Source of the DNA: Massilia sp. Root351 | GTDB lineage: Bacteria; Pseudomonadota; Gammaproteobacteria; Burkholderiales; Burkholderiaceae_D | DNA: 64,000 nucleotides | Direction: 5' to 3' | Assembly (NCBI RefSeq): GCF_001425045.1 | Contig: NZ_LMDJ01000031.1 | Coordinates: forward strand, 63,768 to 127,767 | Part shown: piece after piece, positions 33,447 through 42,125 of the stretch | Position numbering within the stretch: the stretch's first letter is position 1 | Layout: each line of letters opens with the position of its first letter | Position numbers and translations under genes: made by a program | Notes under the pieces: model-generated | Seen by the model: only the letters and a program-made list of their open reading frames with translations | Told to the model about the DNA's origin: nothing | Databases searched by the model: none

Positions 33447-36101
33447 ATGAGCGACGCACTGAAAACCTACAAGGCCAAGCGCAACTTCGCCGTGACGCCC
33501 GAACCGGCCGATGGCGGCGAGGAGGGTGGCGAGCACCTGTCGTTCGTCATCCAGAAGCACTGGGCCTCGCGCCTGCACTACGACTTCCGGCTGGAGCTGG
33601 ACGGCGCCATGAAAAGCTGGGCGGTGCCGAAAGGCCCCAGCTACGACACGCATGACAAGCGCATGGCCGTGCACGTGGAAGACCATCCGATTTCCTACAA
33701 TGCCTTCGAGGGCACCATCCCGGAAAAGCAGTACGGCGCCGGCAAGGTCATCATCTGGGACAAGGGCACCTGGCATCCGCTGGACGATCCGCGCAAGGGC
33801 TACAAGGCAGGCAGCCTGAAGTTCGAGCTGCGCGGACACAAGCTGCACGGGCGCTGGGCGCTGGTGCGAATGAAAGGGCGCGGCGAAAAGCAGGAACCCT
33901 GGCTGCTCATCAAGGAGAAGGACGAGTATGCGCGGCCGGCCGCCGAGTTCAGCGTGGTCGACGAGATGCCGGACAGCGTAAAAAAGCTGGGCATGCCGAA
34001 GGCGCAGAAGCGCAGCGCCGCCGCGTCCAGCCCCGCCGCCAAGCGGCCCGCCGCAGCCGCCTCGGACGCCGGCGCCGGCGTGGCTGCTGAAAAAGCCGAA
34101 CTCCCCGCCACGCTGGCCCCCGAACTGGCCACGCTGGTGGACAAGGCCCCGGGCAATCCGGAAGACTGGCTGTTCGAGATCAAGTTCGACGGTTACCGCA
34201 TCCTGGCGCGGGTGGATGGCAAGGATATCAAGCTGTTTACGCGCAACGGCAACGACTGGACCCACAAGCTCAAGCCACTGCACGCCGCGCTGCTGAAAAT
34301 GAAGCTGCCGCGCGGCTGGTACGACGGTGAAATCGTGGTGCACGACGAGAACGGCCGGCCGGACTTCGGGCTGCTGCAGCAATCGTTTGACAACGAGAAG
34401 ACCAGCAATATCGTTTACTTTGTTTTCGATGCGCCTTACCTGGACGGCTATGACTTGCGCAGCGTGCCGCTGGTGCAGCGGCGCGAGCTGCTGGCCGCCG
34501 TCATGGCCAAGCACGAGGCGGCCATGGTGCGCCTGAGCGCGCAGCTGGACGCGCTGCCGGAAGAGATGGTGGCGGCGGCCTGCAAGATGGGACTGGAGGG
34601 CATCATCGGCAAGCGCCGCGATTCGGGCTACACCTCGCGCCGCTCGGGCGACTGGATCAAGCTCAAATGCGGGCAGCGGCAGGAGTTCGTCATCGGCGGC
34701 TATACCGACCCGCAAGGCTCGCGCACCGGCATCGGCTCGCTGCTGCTGGGTACTTACGACAAGGGCGGCAAGGGCGGCAAGCTGCATTACGCGGGCAACG
34801 TGGGCAGCGGCTTTAACCAGGCCAGCCTGACAACACTGAAGGCCAGCCTGGACAAGCTGGCGGCCGGCGAGAGCCCGTTCGCGCCCACCCGGGCCATCGC
34901 CAAGAAAGCGCACTGGGTCAAGCCCACCCTGGTGGCGGAAGTCAGCTTCGGCGAGTGGACGCGCAGCGGCTCGGTGCGGCACGCCGTGTTCCAGGGCCTG
35001 CGCAACGACAAGGCGCCGAAGATGATCACGCGCGAACAGCCGGCGCACGTGGAAGACCTGGCCTACGCTGAGCCTGACAAGCCCGCGCGCAAGAGCGCCC
35101 GCAGCGGCGCCGGGGCCAAAGCCGGCGGCAAGGCCGGTGGCAAGGCGCCTGCGCAGGGCGGCGGCCAGCCCGAGCCAGGTGCCGCTGCCGCCCCGGCGGC
35201 GCTGCACGGCACGCTGCCCGAGACGCTCAAGGTCACCAACCCGGAGCGCGTCATCGATGCCGAAAGCGGCACCACCAAGATCGCGCTGGTGCGCTACTAC
35301 GCCCTGGTGGGCGGGCTGATGATGGAACATCTCAAGGGGCGCCCGGTATCGCTGGTGCGCGCGCCGGCCGGCGTGGGCGGGGAACTGTTCTTCCAGAAGC
35401 ATGCCGACGTCACCAGGATGCCCGGCCTGATGCACCTCGACCAGGACCTGGACCCCGACCATCCGCCCATGCTGGCGGTCAAGAGCGTGGATGGCCTGCT
35501 GTCTGCCGCGCAGTGGAATGTGGTGGAGATCCACACGCAGAACGCCGTGGCCCGCACCTACGAAAAGCCCAACCGCATGGTGTTCGACCTCGACCCCGGC
35601 AAGGGCGTGGACTGGCCGGCCATCCAGGAGGCGGCGGAACTGATGCGCGCCTTCCTCGACCAGCTGGGCCTGCCAGCCTTCCTGAAGACCAGCGGCGGCA
35701 AGGGTCTGCACGTGGTGGTCCCGGTCAAGCCCGGCTACGACTGGGACACGGTGAAGTCCTTCTCCAAAGCCGTTGTCGAGCACATGGCCGCCACATTGCC
35801 GGACCGGTTCGCGCTCAAGAGCGGGCCAAAGAACCGGGTGGGCAAGATATTCATCGACTACCTGCGCAACGGACGGGGCGCGACCACGGTCTGCGCCTGG
35901 TCCGCGCGCACCCGGCCCGGGCTCGGCATTTCGGTGCCGGTGCGCTGGGAAGAGCTGTCCCATCTGAAGGGGGGCGACCACTGGAGCGTGAGCACGGTAC
36001 ACACCCGGCTTGACGAAGGCAACCTGCCATGGGAGGGTTACGACAGCGCCGCCAGGAGCATAGGCGCGGCCATGAAGGAACTGGGTTTTGTGGCAGAGTA
36101 G
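33447..36101 (+). CDS. ligD: ATP-dependent DNA ligase LigD (PE-LIG-POL), bacterial NHEJ
   Basis: 884 residues in the Pseudomonas-type order. Phosphoesterase domain (about 20-165; FVIQKHWASRLHYDFRLEL), Ala-rich linker, ligase domain (about 230-540; adenylated Lys in FEIKFDGYRIL near 245; DGEIVVHDENG; EGIIGKRRDSGY), second Ala/Gly linker, and primase-polymerase domain (about 590-880; VFDLDPGKGVDW with the metal aspartates; KTSGGKGLHVVVP). Together with Ku it repairs double-strand breaks, trimming, filling and sealing ends. The Ku gene is close by but convergent. All three active sites look intact. Confidence 0.96.
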   Translation: MSDALKTYKAKRNFAVTPEPADGGEEGGEHLSFVIQKHWASRLHYDFRLELDGAMKSWAVPKGPSYDTHDKRMAVHVEDHPISYNAFEGTIPEKQYGAGKVIIWDKGTWHPLDDPRKGYKAGSLKFELRGHKLHGRWALVRMKGRGEKQEPWLLIKEKDEYARPAAEFSVVDEMPDSVKKLGMPKAQKRSAAASSPAAKRPAAAASDAGAGVAAEKAELPATLAPELATLVDKAPGNPEDWLFEIKFDGYRILARVDGKDIKLFTRNGNDWTHKLKPLHAALLKMKLPRGWYDGEIVVHDENGRPDFGLLQQSFDNEKTSNIVYFVFDAPYLDGYDLRSVPLVQRRELLAAVMAKHEAAMVRLSAQLDALPEEMVAAACKMGLEGIIGKRRDSGYTSRRSGDWIKLKCGQRQEFVIGGYTDPQGSRTGIGSLLLGTYDKGGKGGKLHYAGNVGSGFNQASLTTLKASLDKLAAGESPFAPTRAIAKKAHWVKPTLVAEVSFGEWTRSGSVRHAVFQGLRNDKAPKMITREQPAHVEDLAYAEPDKPARKSARSGAGAKAGGKAGGKAPAQGGGQPEPGAAAAPAALHGTLPETLKVTNPERVIDAESGTTKIALVRYYALVGGLMMEHLKGRPVSLVRAPAGVGGELFFQKHADVTRMPGLMHLDQDLDPDHPPMLAVKSVDGLLSAAQWNVVEIHTQNAVARTYEKPNRMVFDLDPGKGVDWPAIQEAAELMRAFLDQLGLPAFLKTSGGKGLHVVVPVKPGYDWDTVKSFSKAVVEHMAATLPDRFALKSGPKNRVGKIFIDYLRNGRGATTVCAWSARTRPGLGISVPVRWEELSHLKGGDHWSVSTVHTRLDEGNLPWEGYDSAARSIGAAMKELGFVAE

Positions 36102-36145
36102 CAGCGCACTGTCATGGACCCGCAATGCATCCAGCGGAGGTAAGT

Positions 36146-36502
36146 ATGTTACGCGACTATTCCCAATTTCCAGACGATGAAAACGGTGGCGTGCTGTGGG
36201 GCATGGACCAGGACGGGGACGACCTGGAAATTCCCAGGGAGATGGATTTCTCCGTCATCTTCCCCTCTGAAGAGGGGGCGCTGAAGTTTGCCACCCAGCT
36301 TCTGCGCGACGGGCAGAAGGTCTCGTTTGCGCCGTACGAAGGCAATGCCGACTTGCCATGGCAAGTGCAAGCTCATCCCTTCATGGTGCCCACCCACGAG
36401 AGCATCACCGGTTACGAGGATGAACTGGCCAGGGCCGCCAAGCTGTTCGGCGGCCGCAATGACGGCTGGGGCTGCGTGTCGCAGGCCGCCTTGCCGGAAT
36501 AG
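36146..36502 (+). CDS. RraB-family (regulator of RNase activity B-like) protein
   Basis: 118 residues from the ATG at 36146, behind a GGAGG five bases away. The fold pattern of RraB is visible: DFSVIFPSEEGALKFATQLL, then GQKVSFAPYEGN and the closing NDGWGC, which parallels YDGWG in E. coli RraB. E. coli RraB binds RNase E and lowers its activity. Stand-alone proteins of this family are widespread and mostly untested. It follows ligD by 44 bp and is probably co-transcribed, so a link to DNA repair or to stress is possible but unproven. Confidence 0.75.
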   Translation: MLRDYSQFPDDENGGVLWGMDQDGDDLEIPREMDFSVIFPSEEGALKFATQLLRDGQKVSFAPYEGNADLPWQVQAHPFMVPTHESITGYEDELARAAKLFGGRNDGWGCVSQAALPE

Positions 36503-36529
36503 CGCGGGCGGCCGCGGCGCTGTGGCTGT

Positions 36530-37567
36530 TCAGGCGGCCTTGCGGCGCGAGGCGGCGGCGCTGCGGGGCTTGGCCTTTGCCGCAGTCTTGGCGGCAGTCT
36601 TGGCTGCGGTTTTGGCTGCCGTGCCGGCGCTCCTCGCCGGCCGCGCCTTGCTGGCGCCGGCCTTGGCTGCGGCCGGCTTGCGCGCGCGCGGGGCGCTGTC
36701 CACGTCCTCGTCCGATTGTTCCGACACTGCCGCCTGCTCCGGCTCTTCGGCCGGGGCGGCCTTGCCTTTGCCCTTGCCGCCCAGGCTCTGCTTGAGCAGC
36801 GCCACCAGGTCCACCACGTTGCTGCTGGCGGCCTGCTTCTTCTCCGGGGCCGGCACGGTGATCGACTTGGTCTGCCTGGCCTTGACCTTTTTCTCCACCA
36901 GTGCCAGCACGTCGTTCTTGTACGTGTCGTGGTACTGTTCGGGATCCCATTCCTCCGTCATGCCTTCCACCAGCGACAAGGCCATCTGCAGCTCCTTGTC
37001 CGTGATGCCGGCCGACTTGACCGTCCTGGGCGGCAGCTTCAGTTCCGCCTTGCTGCGGATTTCCTCGGCGAAGCGCAAGGTGTTGAGGATGATCGCGTCG
37101 TCCACGCACACCAGCGCGCACAGGTGCTGGCGCACCCGTATCACCACCGTGGCGATGGCAATGCGGCCGGCTTTGCGCAAGGTTTCGCGCAGCAGCGCGT
37201 AGACCTTGTCGCCGCCGCGTCCCGGCGCCAGGTAATAGGGCGTTTCAAAATAGGTCAGCGGCACGTCGGCGGCGTCCACAAAGGCCAGGATGTCGATGGT
37301 TTGCGTCGCCTCCACGTTGGCCTGGCGCAGGTCCTCGTCCGACAGCACCACGTACTCGCCGTCCTTGTACTCGTAGCCCTTGATGATGTTGTCCCAGGTG
37401 ACTTCCTTGCCCGTCCCCTTGTTGTAGCGCTTGAAGCCGATGGGCGAGAAGTCGCGCTTGTCCAGCATGGTCAGGTCCAGGTCGTGCGACTGCACGGCCG
37501 TGTGCATCTCGACCGGGATGTGCACCAGGCCGAAGCTGATGGCGCCTTTCCACAATGAGCGAGCCAT
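36530..37567 (-). CDS. ku: Ku protein, bacterial NHEJ end-binding factor
   Basis: 345 residues from the ATG at 37567 (behind GGAGG). The frame stays open upstream into the next gene, but ARSLWKGAISFGLVHIPVEM is the usual Ku N-terminus. The ring-forming core spans about residues 1-255 and includes YYLAPGRGGDKVYALLRETL and EEWDPEQYHDTYKNDVLALV. The C-terminal 90 residues are a basic Lys/Ala tail with AAKTAAKTAAK repeats, like tails that help Ku bind DNA and recruit LigD. It homodimerises on DNA ends. It lies 14 bp downstream of a stress-type SDR and probably shares its transcript. Confidence 0.96.
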   Translation of the reverse strand: MARSLWKGAISFGLVHIPVEMHTAVQSHDLDLTMLDKRDFSPIGFKRYNKGTGKEVTWDNIIKGYEYKDGEYVVLSDEDLRQANVEATQTIDILAFVDAADVPLTYFETPYYLAPGRGGDKVYALLRETLRKAGRIAIATVVIRVRQHLCALVCVDDAIILNTLRFAEEIRSKAELKLPPRTVKSAGITDKELQMALSLVEGMTEEWDPEQYHDTYKNDVLALVEKKVKARQTKSITVPAPEKKQAASSNVVDLVALLKQSLGGKGKGKAAPAEEPEQAAVSEQSDEDVDSAPRARKPAAAKAGASKARPARSAGTAAKTAAKTAAKTAAKAKPRSAAASRRKAA

Positions 37568-37581
37568 GGCGCCATTCCTCC

Positions 37582-38568
37582 CTATCCGCCCACGCTGCCG
37601 GTGATCGGCAGCACGATGCCCGAGATGTAGCTGGAGCAGCTGGGTGCGGCCAGGAACACATATGCCGGCGACAGCTCCTCGGGCTGGGCAGGGCGCTTCA
37701 TGTCGGTCGTGGCGCCGAACTGGGCGATCTTGTCGGGCGGCTGGTCGGCCGGGTTGAGCGGGGTCCAGACCGGCCCCGGCGCCACGGCGTTCACGCGGAT
37801 GCCCTTGTCCAGCAGGTTGGACGCCAGCGACATCGTGAAGGCGTGGATGGCGCCCTTGGTGGTGGAATAGTCCAGCAGGTGCGCCGAGCCCTGCAGCCCG
37901 GTCACCGAACCGGTGTTGATGATGGCGGCGCCGCGCTGCAAGTGCGGCACCGCCGACTTGGCCATGTGGAAGTAGCCGTAGATATTGGTCTTCATGGTCA
38001 GATCGAAGCGCTCCTCGCTCAGTTCCGTCAGCGAACCGGCATGCTCCTGGAAGGCCGCGTTGTTGACCAGGATGTCGAGATGGCCGAATTCGGCCACCGT
38101 CTGCTGCACGGCGCGGCGGCAAAATTCCGGGTCGCACACGTCGCCCGGCAGCAGCAGGCAGCTCTGGCCCTCGGCCTCCACGTAACGCTTGGTTTCGGCC
38201 GCATCGTCGTGTTCGTTCAGGTAGACGATGGCCACGTCGGCGCCCTCGCGCGCGTACAGCACCGCCACCGCGCGGCCGATGCCCGAATCGCCGCCGGTGA
38301 TGATGGCCGCCATGCCGCTCAGCTTGCCGCTGCCGCAATAGTCCGGCGCCAGGAAGCGCGGTTTCAGTTCCATGTCCGCTTCGCTGCCCGGTTTCTCCAG
38401 GTGCTGCTGGGGCAGCGGCGGGCTGGGCTGGTCGTGGCGGCTGGTTTGCACCGCGTCCTGGCTTTCCTTGTGCTGGCCCTGGATCTGGTCGCGCCGGTCC
38501 TGCTCTTGCTGGACAGCACGCTGCATGCTGCCGGCGGATTCCGCCGACCTGTTTTCCGAATTTGGCAT
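37582..38568 (-). CDS. SDR-family oxidoreductase, glucose/general-stress type
   Basis: 328 residues from the ATG at 38568, chosen over one seven codons upstream because AAGGAGAG is correctly placed. An unusual N-terminal extension of about 80 residues is Gln/Ser/charged and probably disordered. The Rossmann domain follows: ITGGDSGIGRAVAVLYAREG, NNAAFQEH, catalytic Ser in TGSVTGLQGS, YSTTKGA with Tyr and Lys. It belongs to the YdaD/YhxD-like branch induced in general stress in Bacillus. It heads the ku transcript, suggesting that NHEJ here belongs to a stress or stationary-phase regulon. Confidence 0.88.
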   Translation of the reverse strand: MPNSENRSAESAGSMQRAVQQEQDRRDQIQGQHKESQDAVQTSRHDQPSPPLPQQHLEKPGSEADMELKPRFLAPDYCGSGKLSGMAAIITGGDSGIGRAVAVLYAREGADVAIVYLNEHDDAAETKRYVEAEGQSCLLLPGDVCDPEFCRRAVQQTVAEFGHLDILVNNAAFQEHAGSLTELSEERFDLTMKTNIYGYFHMAKSAVPHLQRGAAIINTGSVTGLQGSAHLLDYSTTKGAIHAFTMSLASNLLDKGIRVNAVAPGPVWTPLNPADQPPDKIAQFGATTDMKRPAQPEELSPAYVFLAAPSCSSYISGIVLPITGSVGG

Positions 38569-38728
38569 GACGCTCTCCTTCCTCTCCAAGCAGCCAGTAT
38601 TCAGACGGCGTGCTGCGCTGACCGTGCGGTTTCACACATAAAGCTGTATTTTTAGCCCACCTACGTTGCTAATTGTGAACTTTATGGCAAACTGTAGAAG
38701 AATCTATAAGAATACTTGGGGATATCTC

Positions 38729-40213
38729 ATGACCGCAGACATCGACAGCCATGCCCGGCGGGTAGGGCTTTTTCTCAATCTGGCCAGTGAACGGCGGGGC
38801 GAGTTCCAGGCCAGCTGCGGCGAGCTGTTCAACCGCCTGTTGCTCACGGAAACGTTCGACGGCGCCACCGCCATGCTGGCGCGCCAGCCGGTGGACCTGC
38901 TGGTGCTTGACCTGGACGGCTTCGCCGACAACGGCGACCTGGCTGCGGCCAGCGTACTGATCCGTGCCCGGCACGGCGCGCCGGTGCTGGTGTTGTGCCC
39001 CTACGGGAACACGTCGTGGCTGCCGGAGCTGATGGCGGCCGGGCCGCTGACCTACCGCATCAGCCCGCTCCTCAGCGAAGACTTGCAGCAATCCGTGAGC
39101 CAGGCGCTGACCGCGCCGCTGGATGCGGCGGCCAGCGCGCAGCAGGCACTGCTGGACAAGGAGAAGGAGCTGCGCGACCTGCTGGCCATCCAGCGCAGCG
39201 TGCAACGGGCGCTGGTCGGCATGGACGAGCTGGACGTGATGGCGGCGCGCATCTGCAACGCGCTGTGCAGCTTCCCCGGCGTGCGGCACGCGGCGCTGTT
39301 CCATATGCGGGAGCGCGGCAACCTGGTGCTGGCCGCGCAGGAATCGCGCAACCATCTGGACATGGTCCGGCTGCTGCAGCGCAGCGAGCGGCTGTTGCAG
39401 GCGGAGCTGTCCCACAGTTTCCCGCCGCTGATGGCGGTGGGCAGCGGCGAGATGGTGCTGCTGGACGCGCCGGAAAAGGCCGGCGATCCCGAACTGGCGA
39501 TGACGCTGCACGACAAGGGCGTGCGCATGGTGCTGGCGCTGCCGCTGCGCAGCGAGGCCGGCGGGCCGGTGCAGGGTGCGGTCAGCCTGATGTTCGACCG
39601 CCACATCGGGTTTTCGCGCGAACAGTTTTGCGGCTTGGGCAGCCTGGCCCAGTTCATCAGCTTCGGCCTGGCGATGAGCGAGCTCAAGCATCAAAACGAC
39701 GCGCTGGCCGGCAAGCTGACCCAGATCACCACGGTGGACGCGCTGACCGGCGCGTACAACCGGCGCCACGGCGAGGGCGAGCTGGCCAATGAGATGCGCC
39801 GCGCGCGGCGCTACGGCATGCCGCTGGGCGTGATCGCCTTCGACATCGACAATTTCCGTTCGGTCAACGACATCTACGGCTATCCGTGCGGCGACCAGGC
39901 GTTGCGGGCGGTGGCGCAGACCGTGCTGGGCCGGCTGCGCACGTCGGACATGCTGGTGCGCATGCGGGGCGAAGAATTTCTCATCATCGCCACCCACACC
40001 GCCGCCATCGACGCGCTCAAGCTGGCCGAAAAGCTGCGCGAAACGATAGCCGGCACCGAGCTGCCGGGTTGCGAAGCGGTGACCATCAGCCTGGGCGTGG
40101 CGCAGGCCGGTCCCGAAGAGGGCGCCGCCACCCTGCTCGAACGCCTGGACGCCGCCCTGCACCGCGCCAAGCGCGCCGGCCGCAACTGCGTCGAACTCGC
40201 CATGGCCTCCTAA
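38729..40213 (+). CDS. Diguanylate cyclase with receiver-like, GAF-like and RGEEF-type GGDEF domains
   Basis: 494 residues from the ATG at 38729. Residues 1-130 resemble a receiver (DLLVLDLDGFAD) without a clear acidic pocket and lysine. About 165-325 looks like a GAF domain (LDVMAARICNALCSFPGVRH; VLALPLRSEAG). The last 165 residues are a GGDEF domain (VDALTGAYNRRHGE; FDIDNFRSVNDIYG). The signature loop is RMRGEEFLII, with Arg replacing the first Gly. RGDEF-type cyclases that still work are known, so activity remains likely. An IR element follows it after 11 bp. Confidence 0.88.
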   Translation: MTADIDSHARRVGLFLNLASERRGEFQASCGELFNRLLLTETFDGATAMLARQPVDLLVLDLDGFADNGDLAAASVLIRARHGAPVLVLCPYGNTSWLPELMAAGPLTYRISPLLSEDLQQSVSQALTAPLDAAASAQQALLDKEKELRDLLAIQRSVQRALVGMDELDVMAARICNALCSFPGVRHAALFHMRERGNLVLAAQESRNHLDMVRLLQRSERLLQAELSHSFPPLMAVGSGEMVLLDAPEKAGDPELAMTLHDKGVRMVLALPLRSEAGGPVQGAVSLMFDRHIGFSREQFCGLGSLAQFISFGLAMSELKHQNDALAGKLTQITTVDALTGAYNRRHGEGELANEMRRARRYGMPLGVIAFDIDNFRSVNDIYGYPCGDQALRAVAQTVLGRLRTSDMLVRMRGEEFLIIATHTAAIDALKLAEKLRETIAGTELPGCEAVTISLGVAQAGPEEGAATLLERLDAALHRAKRAGRNCVELAMAS

Positions 40214-40224
40214 GCCCAACCAGC

Positions 40225-40439
40225 CTCAGCCGCACCCCCCCACTTCGGGGTCAGACCCCGGGGTGTGGAAAATGCGGCTCAGTTCGCTTTGTTGACAGGG
40301 GCGTGCGCGCGGTAGGCGAAGGCGTTTCCTACGCGTTCTGGTGTCAACTCCTTCGAGTTTGCCGTATTTCCTACACACGGACTGAGCCGCATGCTGCCTG
40401 CTGCGGGGTCTGACCCCGAAGTGGGGGGATGCGGCTGAG
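40225..40439. repeat. 215-bp nested inverted-repeat element (MITE/REP-like)
   Basis: The two ends are 35-bp inverted repeats with one mismatch (left CTCAGCCGCACCCCCCCACT..., right its complement ending GGATGCGGCTGAG). Inside them lie further inverted pairs: ATGCGGCTCAGT (40272) with ACTGAGCCGCAT (40381), and GTTGACA (40291) with TGTCAAC (40342). The whole unit could fold into one long hairpin. The GGGGTCTGACCCC core is a common intergenic repeat in relatives (from memory). No open frame inside; no clear target duplication. It and the thiolase relic fill most of the 504-bp gap. Confidence 0.85.
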
Positions 40440-40449
40440 ATTGCTTGCA

Positions 40450-40652
40450 TTAGGGGGCTTCGAGGGCGGTGGCGACGCCTTGGCCGCCGCCGACGCATTG
40501 GGTGGCCTGCGCGCAGCGGCTTTGCCGGTGATGCGCGCGCCGGTGGCGCCCAGCGGGTGGCCGATAGCCATGCCGCTTCCGTCGATCTGCACCACCGCCG
40601 GATCGATGCCCAGTTCGCGCACGCTGGCCGTCGGTTGAATGGCGATCGTCAT
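40450..40652 (-). pseudogene. Thiolase (acetyl-CoA acetyltransferase) 3' relic
   Basis: The minus strand encodes ELGIDPAVVQIDGSGMAIGH then PLGATGARITGKAAA, the catalytic His region of thiolases, and after a one-base frame change QATQCVGGGQGVATALEAP, their C-terminus with the active Cys-Gly-Gly-Gly loop, followed by TAA. About 60-65 of the usual 390 residues remain; the bulk, including the nucleophilic Cys, is missing. The original gene was probably divergent from, and controlled by, the TetR regulator at 40718. The inverted-repeat element ends ten bases from the relic's stop, so it may have taken part in the deletion. Confidence 0.85.
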
Positions 40653-40665
40653 CAATACTTCATAT

Positions 40666-40679
40666 ATTACGTTCATAAT
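40666..40679. promoter_or_regulatory. Candidate TetR operator and promoter
   Basis: ATTA-N6-TAAT is an AT-rich imperfect dyad in the gap between the thiolase relic and the TetR gene, directly followed by TATAAT at 40681-40686 that can serve the TetR gene. Position suits autorepression; symmetry is modest. Confidence 0.45.
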
Positions 40680-40717
40680 GTATAATGTCAGGCAGAACTT
40701 TGCGGAAGGAGAGCAAC

Positions 40718-41305
40718 ATGAAGGTGAGCAGGGAGCAGGCGGCGTTGAACCGCGAACGCATCGTGGAGACAGCGGCCAGGCTGTTCCGCGAAAAAGGTTT
40801 TGACGGCATCGGCGTGGCCGACCTGATGAAGGGCGCCGGCCTGACCCATGGCGGCTTCTACGGCCATTTCGGCTCCAAGGAGCTGTTGCTGGCCGAAGCG
40901 GCCGCCAAGGCGCTGGAAAAGTCGGTGACGACGTGGCGCAAGCTGGCCGACCGGGCGCCGGAACAGCCGGTGGCGGCGATTGCCGCATCCTATCTGTCGG
41001 TTGCGCACCGCGACGCGCCGGGCAAGGGCTGCGCGGTCAGCACGCTGGGCACGGATGCGGCGCGGGCCGGGCCGGAAGTGCGCAAGGCGATGTCCGACGG
41101 CGTGCAGGCCCAGCTGAAACTGCTGGCCGAGCTGGAGCCGGGCGCGGATGGCGCTGCGAAACGGCAGCAAGCGATCGCCGACTATGCCAGCATGGTGGGC
41201 GGCCTGGTGCTGTCCCGCGTGATGGCCGACCCGGCCCAGTCGGAGGAAGTGCTGGCGGCGGTGGTGGCGGCGCTGGAGCGGGGACGGCAGGCGCGGTCCG
41301 CCTGA
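40718..41305 (+). CDS. TetR-family transcriptional regulator
   Basis: 195 residues from the ATG at 40718 (GGAAGGAG seven bases ahead). The N-terminal helix-turn-helix is clear: RERIVETAARLFREKGFDGI then GVADLMKGAGLTHGGFYGHF, typical of the AcrR/YxaF-like branch. The C-terminal ligand domain (about 80-190) carries GKGCAVSTLGTDAARAGPEV. Its former divergent target seems to be the thiolase now reduced to a relic, so it may be regulating something elsewhere or only itself. Ligand unknown. Confidence 0.9.
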   Translation: MKVSREQAALNRERIVETAARLFREKGFDGIGVADLMKGAGLTHGGFYGHFGSKELLLAEAAAKALEKSVTTWRKLADRAPEQPVAAIAASYLSVAHRDAPGKGCAVSTLGTDAARAGPEVRKAMSDGVQAQLKLLAELEPGADGAAKRQQAIADYASMVGGLVLSRVMADPAQSEEVLAAVVAALERGRQARSA

Positions 41306-41362
41306 CCGCCGCAGGCCGCTGCGCCCGGCGGCGCGCCGCGCTGGCGGGCCGGAGGAGCGGCC

Positions 41363-41881
41363 TCAGGCGGGGCTGGCGGCGGCCGGGCGCAGCGCCTGCC
41401 AGGCGGCGGCGGTGCGCAGCAAGCGGCCCAGGAGGATGCCGTTGAACAGCCCGAACGCCATGCAGGCGGGCACCGCAAAACGCATGTCGCCGCGCAATGC
41501 GGGCTGCACTGCCAATGCGGCGCCGACTGCGTACTTACAGCAGAACACCGCCATCATCAGCGCCAGCGGCATCCAGCTGCCGCGCTGCGTCACGGTGCCG
41601 GCCGCGTGGTCCACGGCCTTTGCGCCATCGCCGCCCGCCCGGGTCCGGGCCAGCGCCGCGCCCGCCAATGTTGCCGCCAGCCAGGCGGCCCCGGCCGGCG
41701 TCCAGAGACCAAAGCCGGTCGCCACGCTGTTCAGTCCCAGCACCAGCATCCCCCCCGGAATGATGAACACGCTGCGGTAGCGGACCACGCGGTCCTGGCT
41801 GGCCGCTACGCCGCGATAGACCAGGAAGGCGAGGATGGCCCAGACGTAGGCCGGGGTGTGGGACAGGATTTGCTGCAGCAT
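41363..41881 (-). CDS. Small polytopic inner-membrane protein (DUF6622-like)
   Basis: 172 residues from the ATG at 41881; the frame is open for 63 more codons upstream but that part is Arg-rich and non-membrane. About five hydrophobic helices are visible (YVWAILAFLVYRGV; VFIIPGGMLVLGLNSVATG; AAWLAATLAGAALA; WMPLALMMAVFCCKYAVGAA; AVPACMAFGLFNGILLGRLL). It resembles a small uncharacterised membrane family I know as DUF6622. No catalytic motif; function unknown. Divergent from the SulP transporter across 244 bp that hold no other gene. Confidence 0.72.
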   Translation of the reverse strand: MLQQILSHTPAYVWAILAFLVYRGVAASQDRVVRYRSVFIIPGGMLVLGLNSVATGFGLWTPAGAAWLAATLAGAALARTRAGGDGAKAVDHAAGTVTQRGSWMPLALMMAVFCCKYAVGAALAVQPALRGDMRFAVPACMAFGLFNGILLGRLLRTAAAWQALRPAAASPA

Positions 41882-42125
41882 GTGGACTCCGTTGGTGTCG
41901 GGTGGAATAAGGCAAGTGGGCTCACTATGCGGCGCGGCGCGCGGCCGGGCCACCGGTTTGCGACGAAACCGGCGTGCGGCGGAGCGAAACCGGCCGTGGC
42001 GGCGGTACAAGCTGGCCGGCATAGCCCGGCCGCCAGGCGCAGGCGCCATATCCGTTTTCCGTATATCCATATGCGTTGCCCGTATGGTAGGCTTCGCTTA
42101 TTTTCAAGGCGGAACAGGCTAGAGC

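Noticed and set aside
36530..38635. A single 701-codon frame covering Ku and the region of the SDR gene
   Set aside because: The upstream part is a shadow of the SDR gene in another frame. Ku starts at its own ATG (37567) with a Shine-Dalgarno site, and the two are separate genes 14 bp apart.
41882..42125. Direct repeats around CGAAACCGGC between the small membrane protein and SulP
   Set aside because: Copies are short (about ten bases) and only two; no structure or promoter could be supported.
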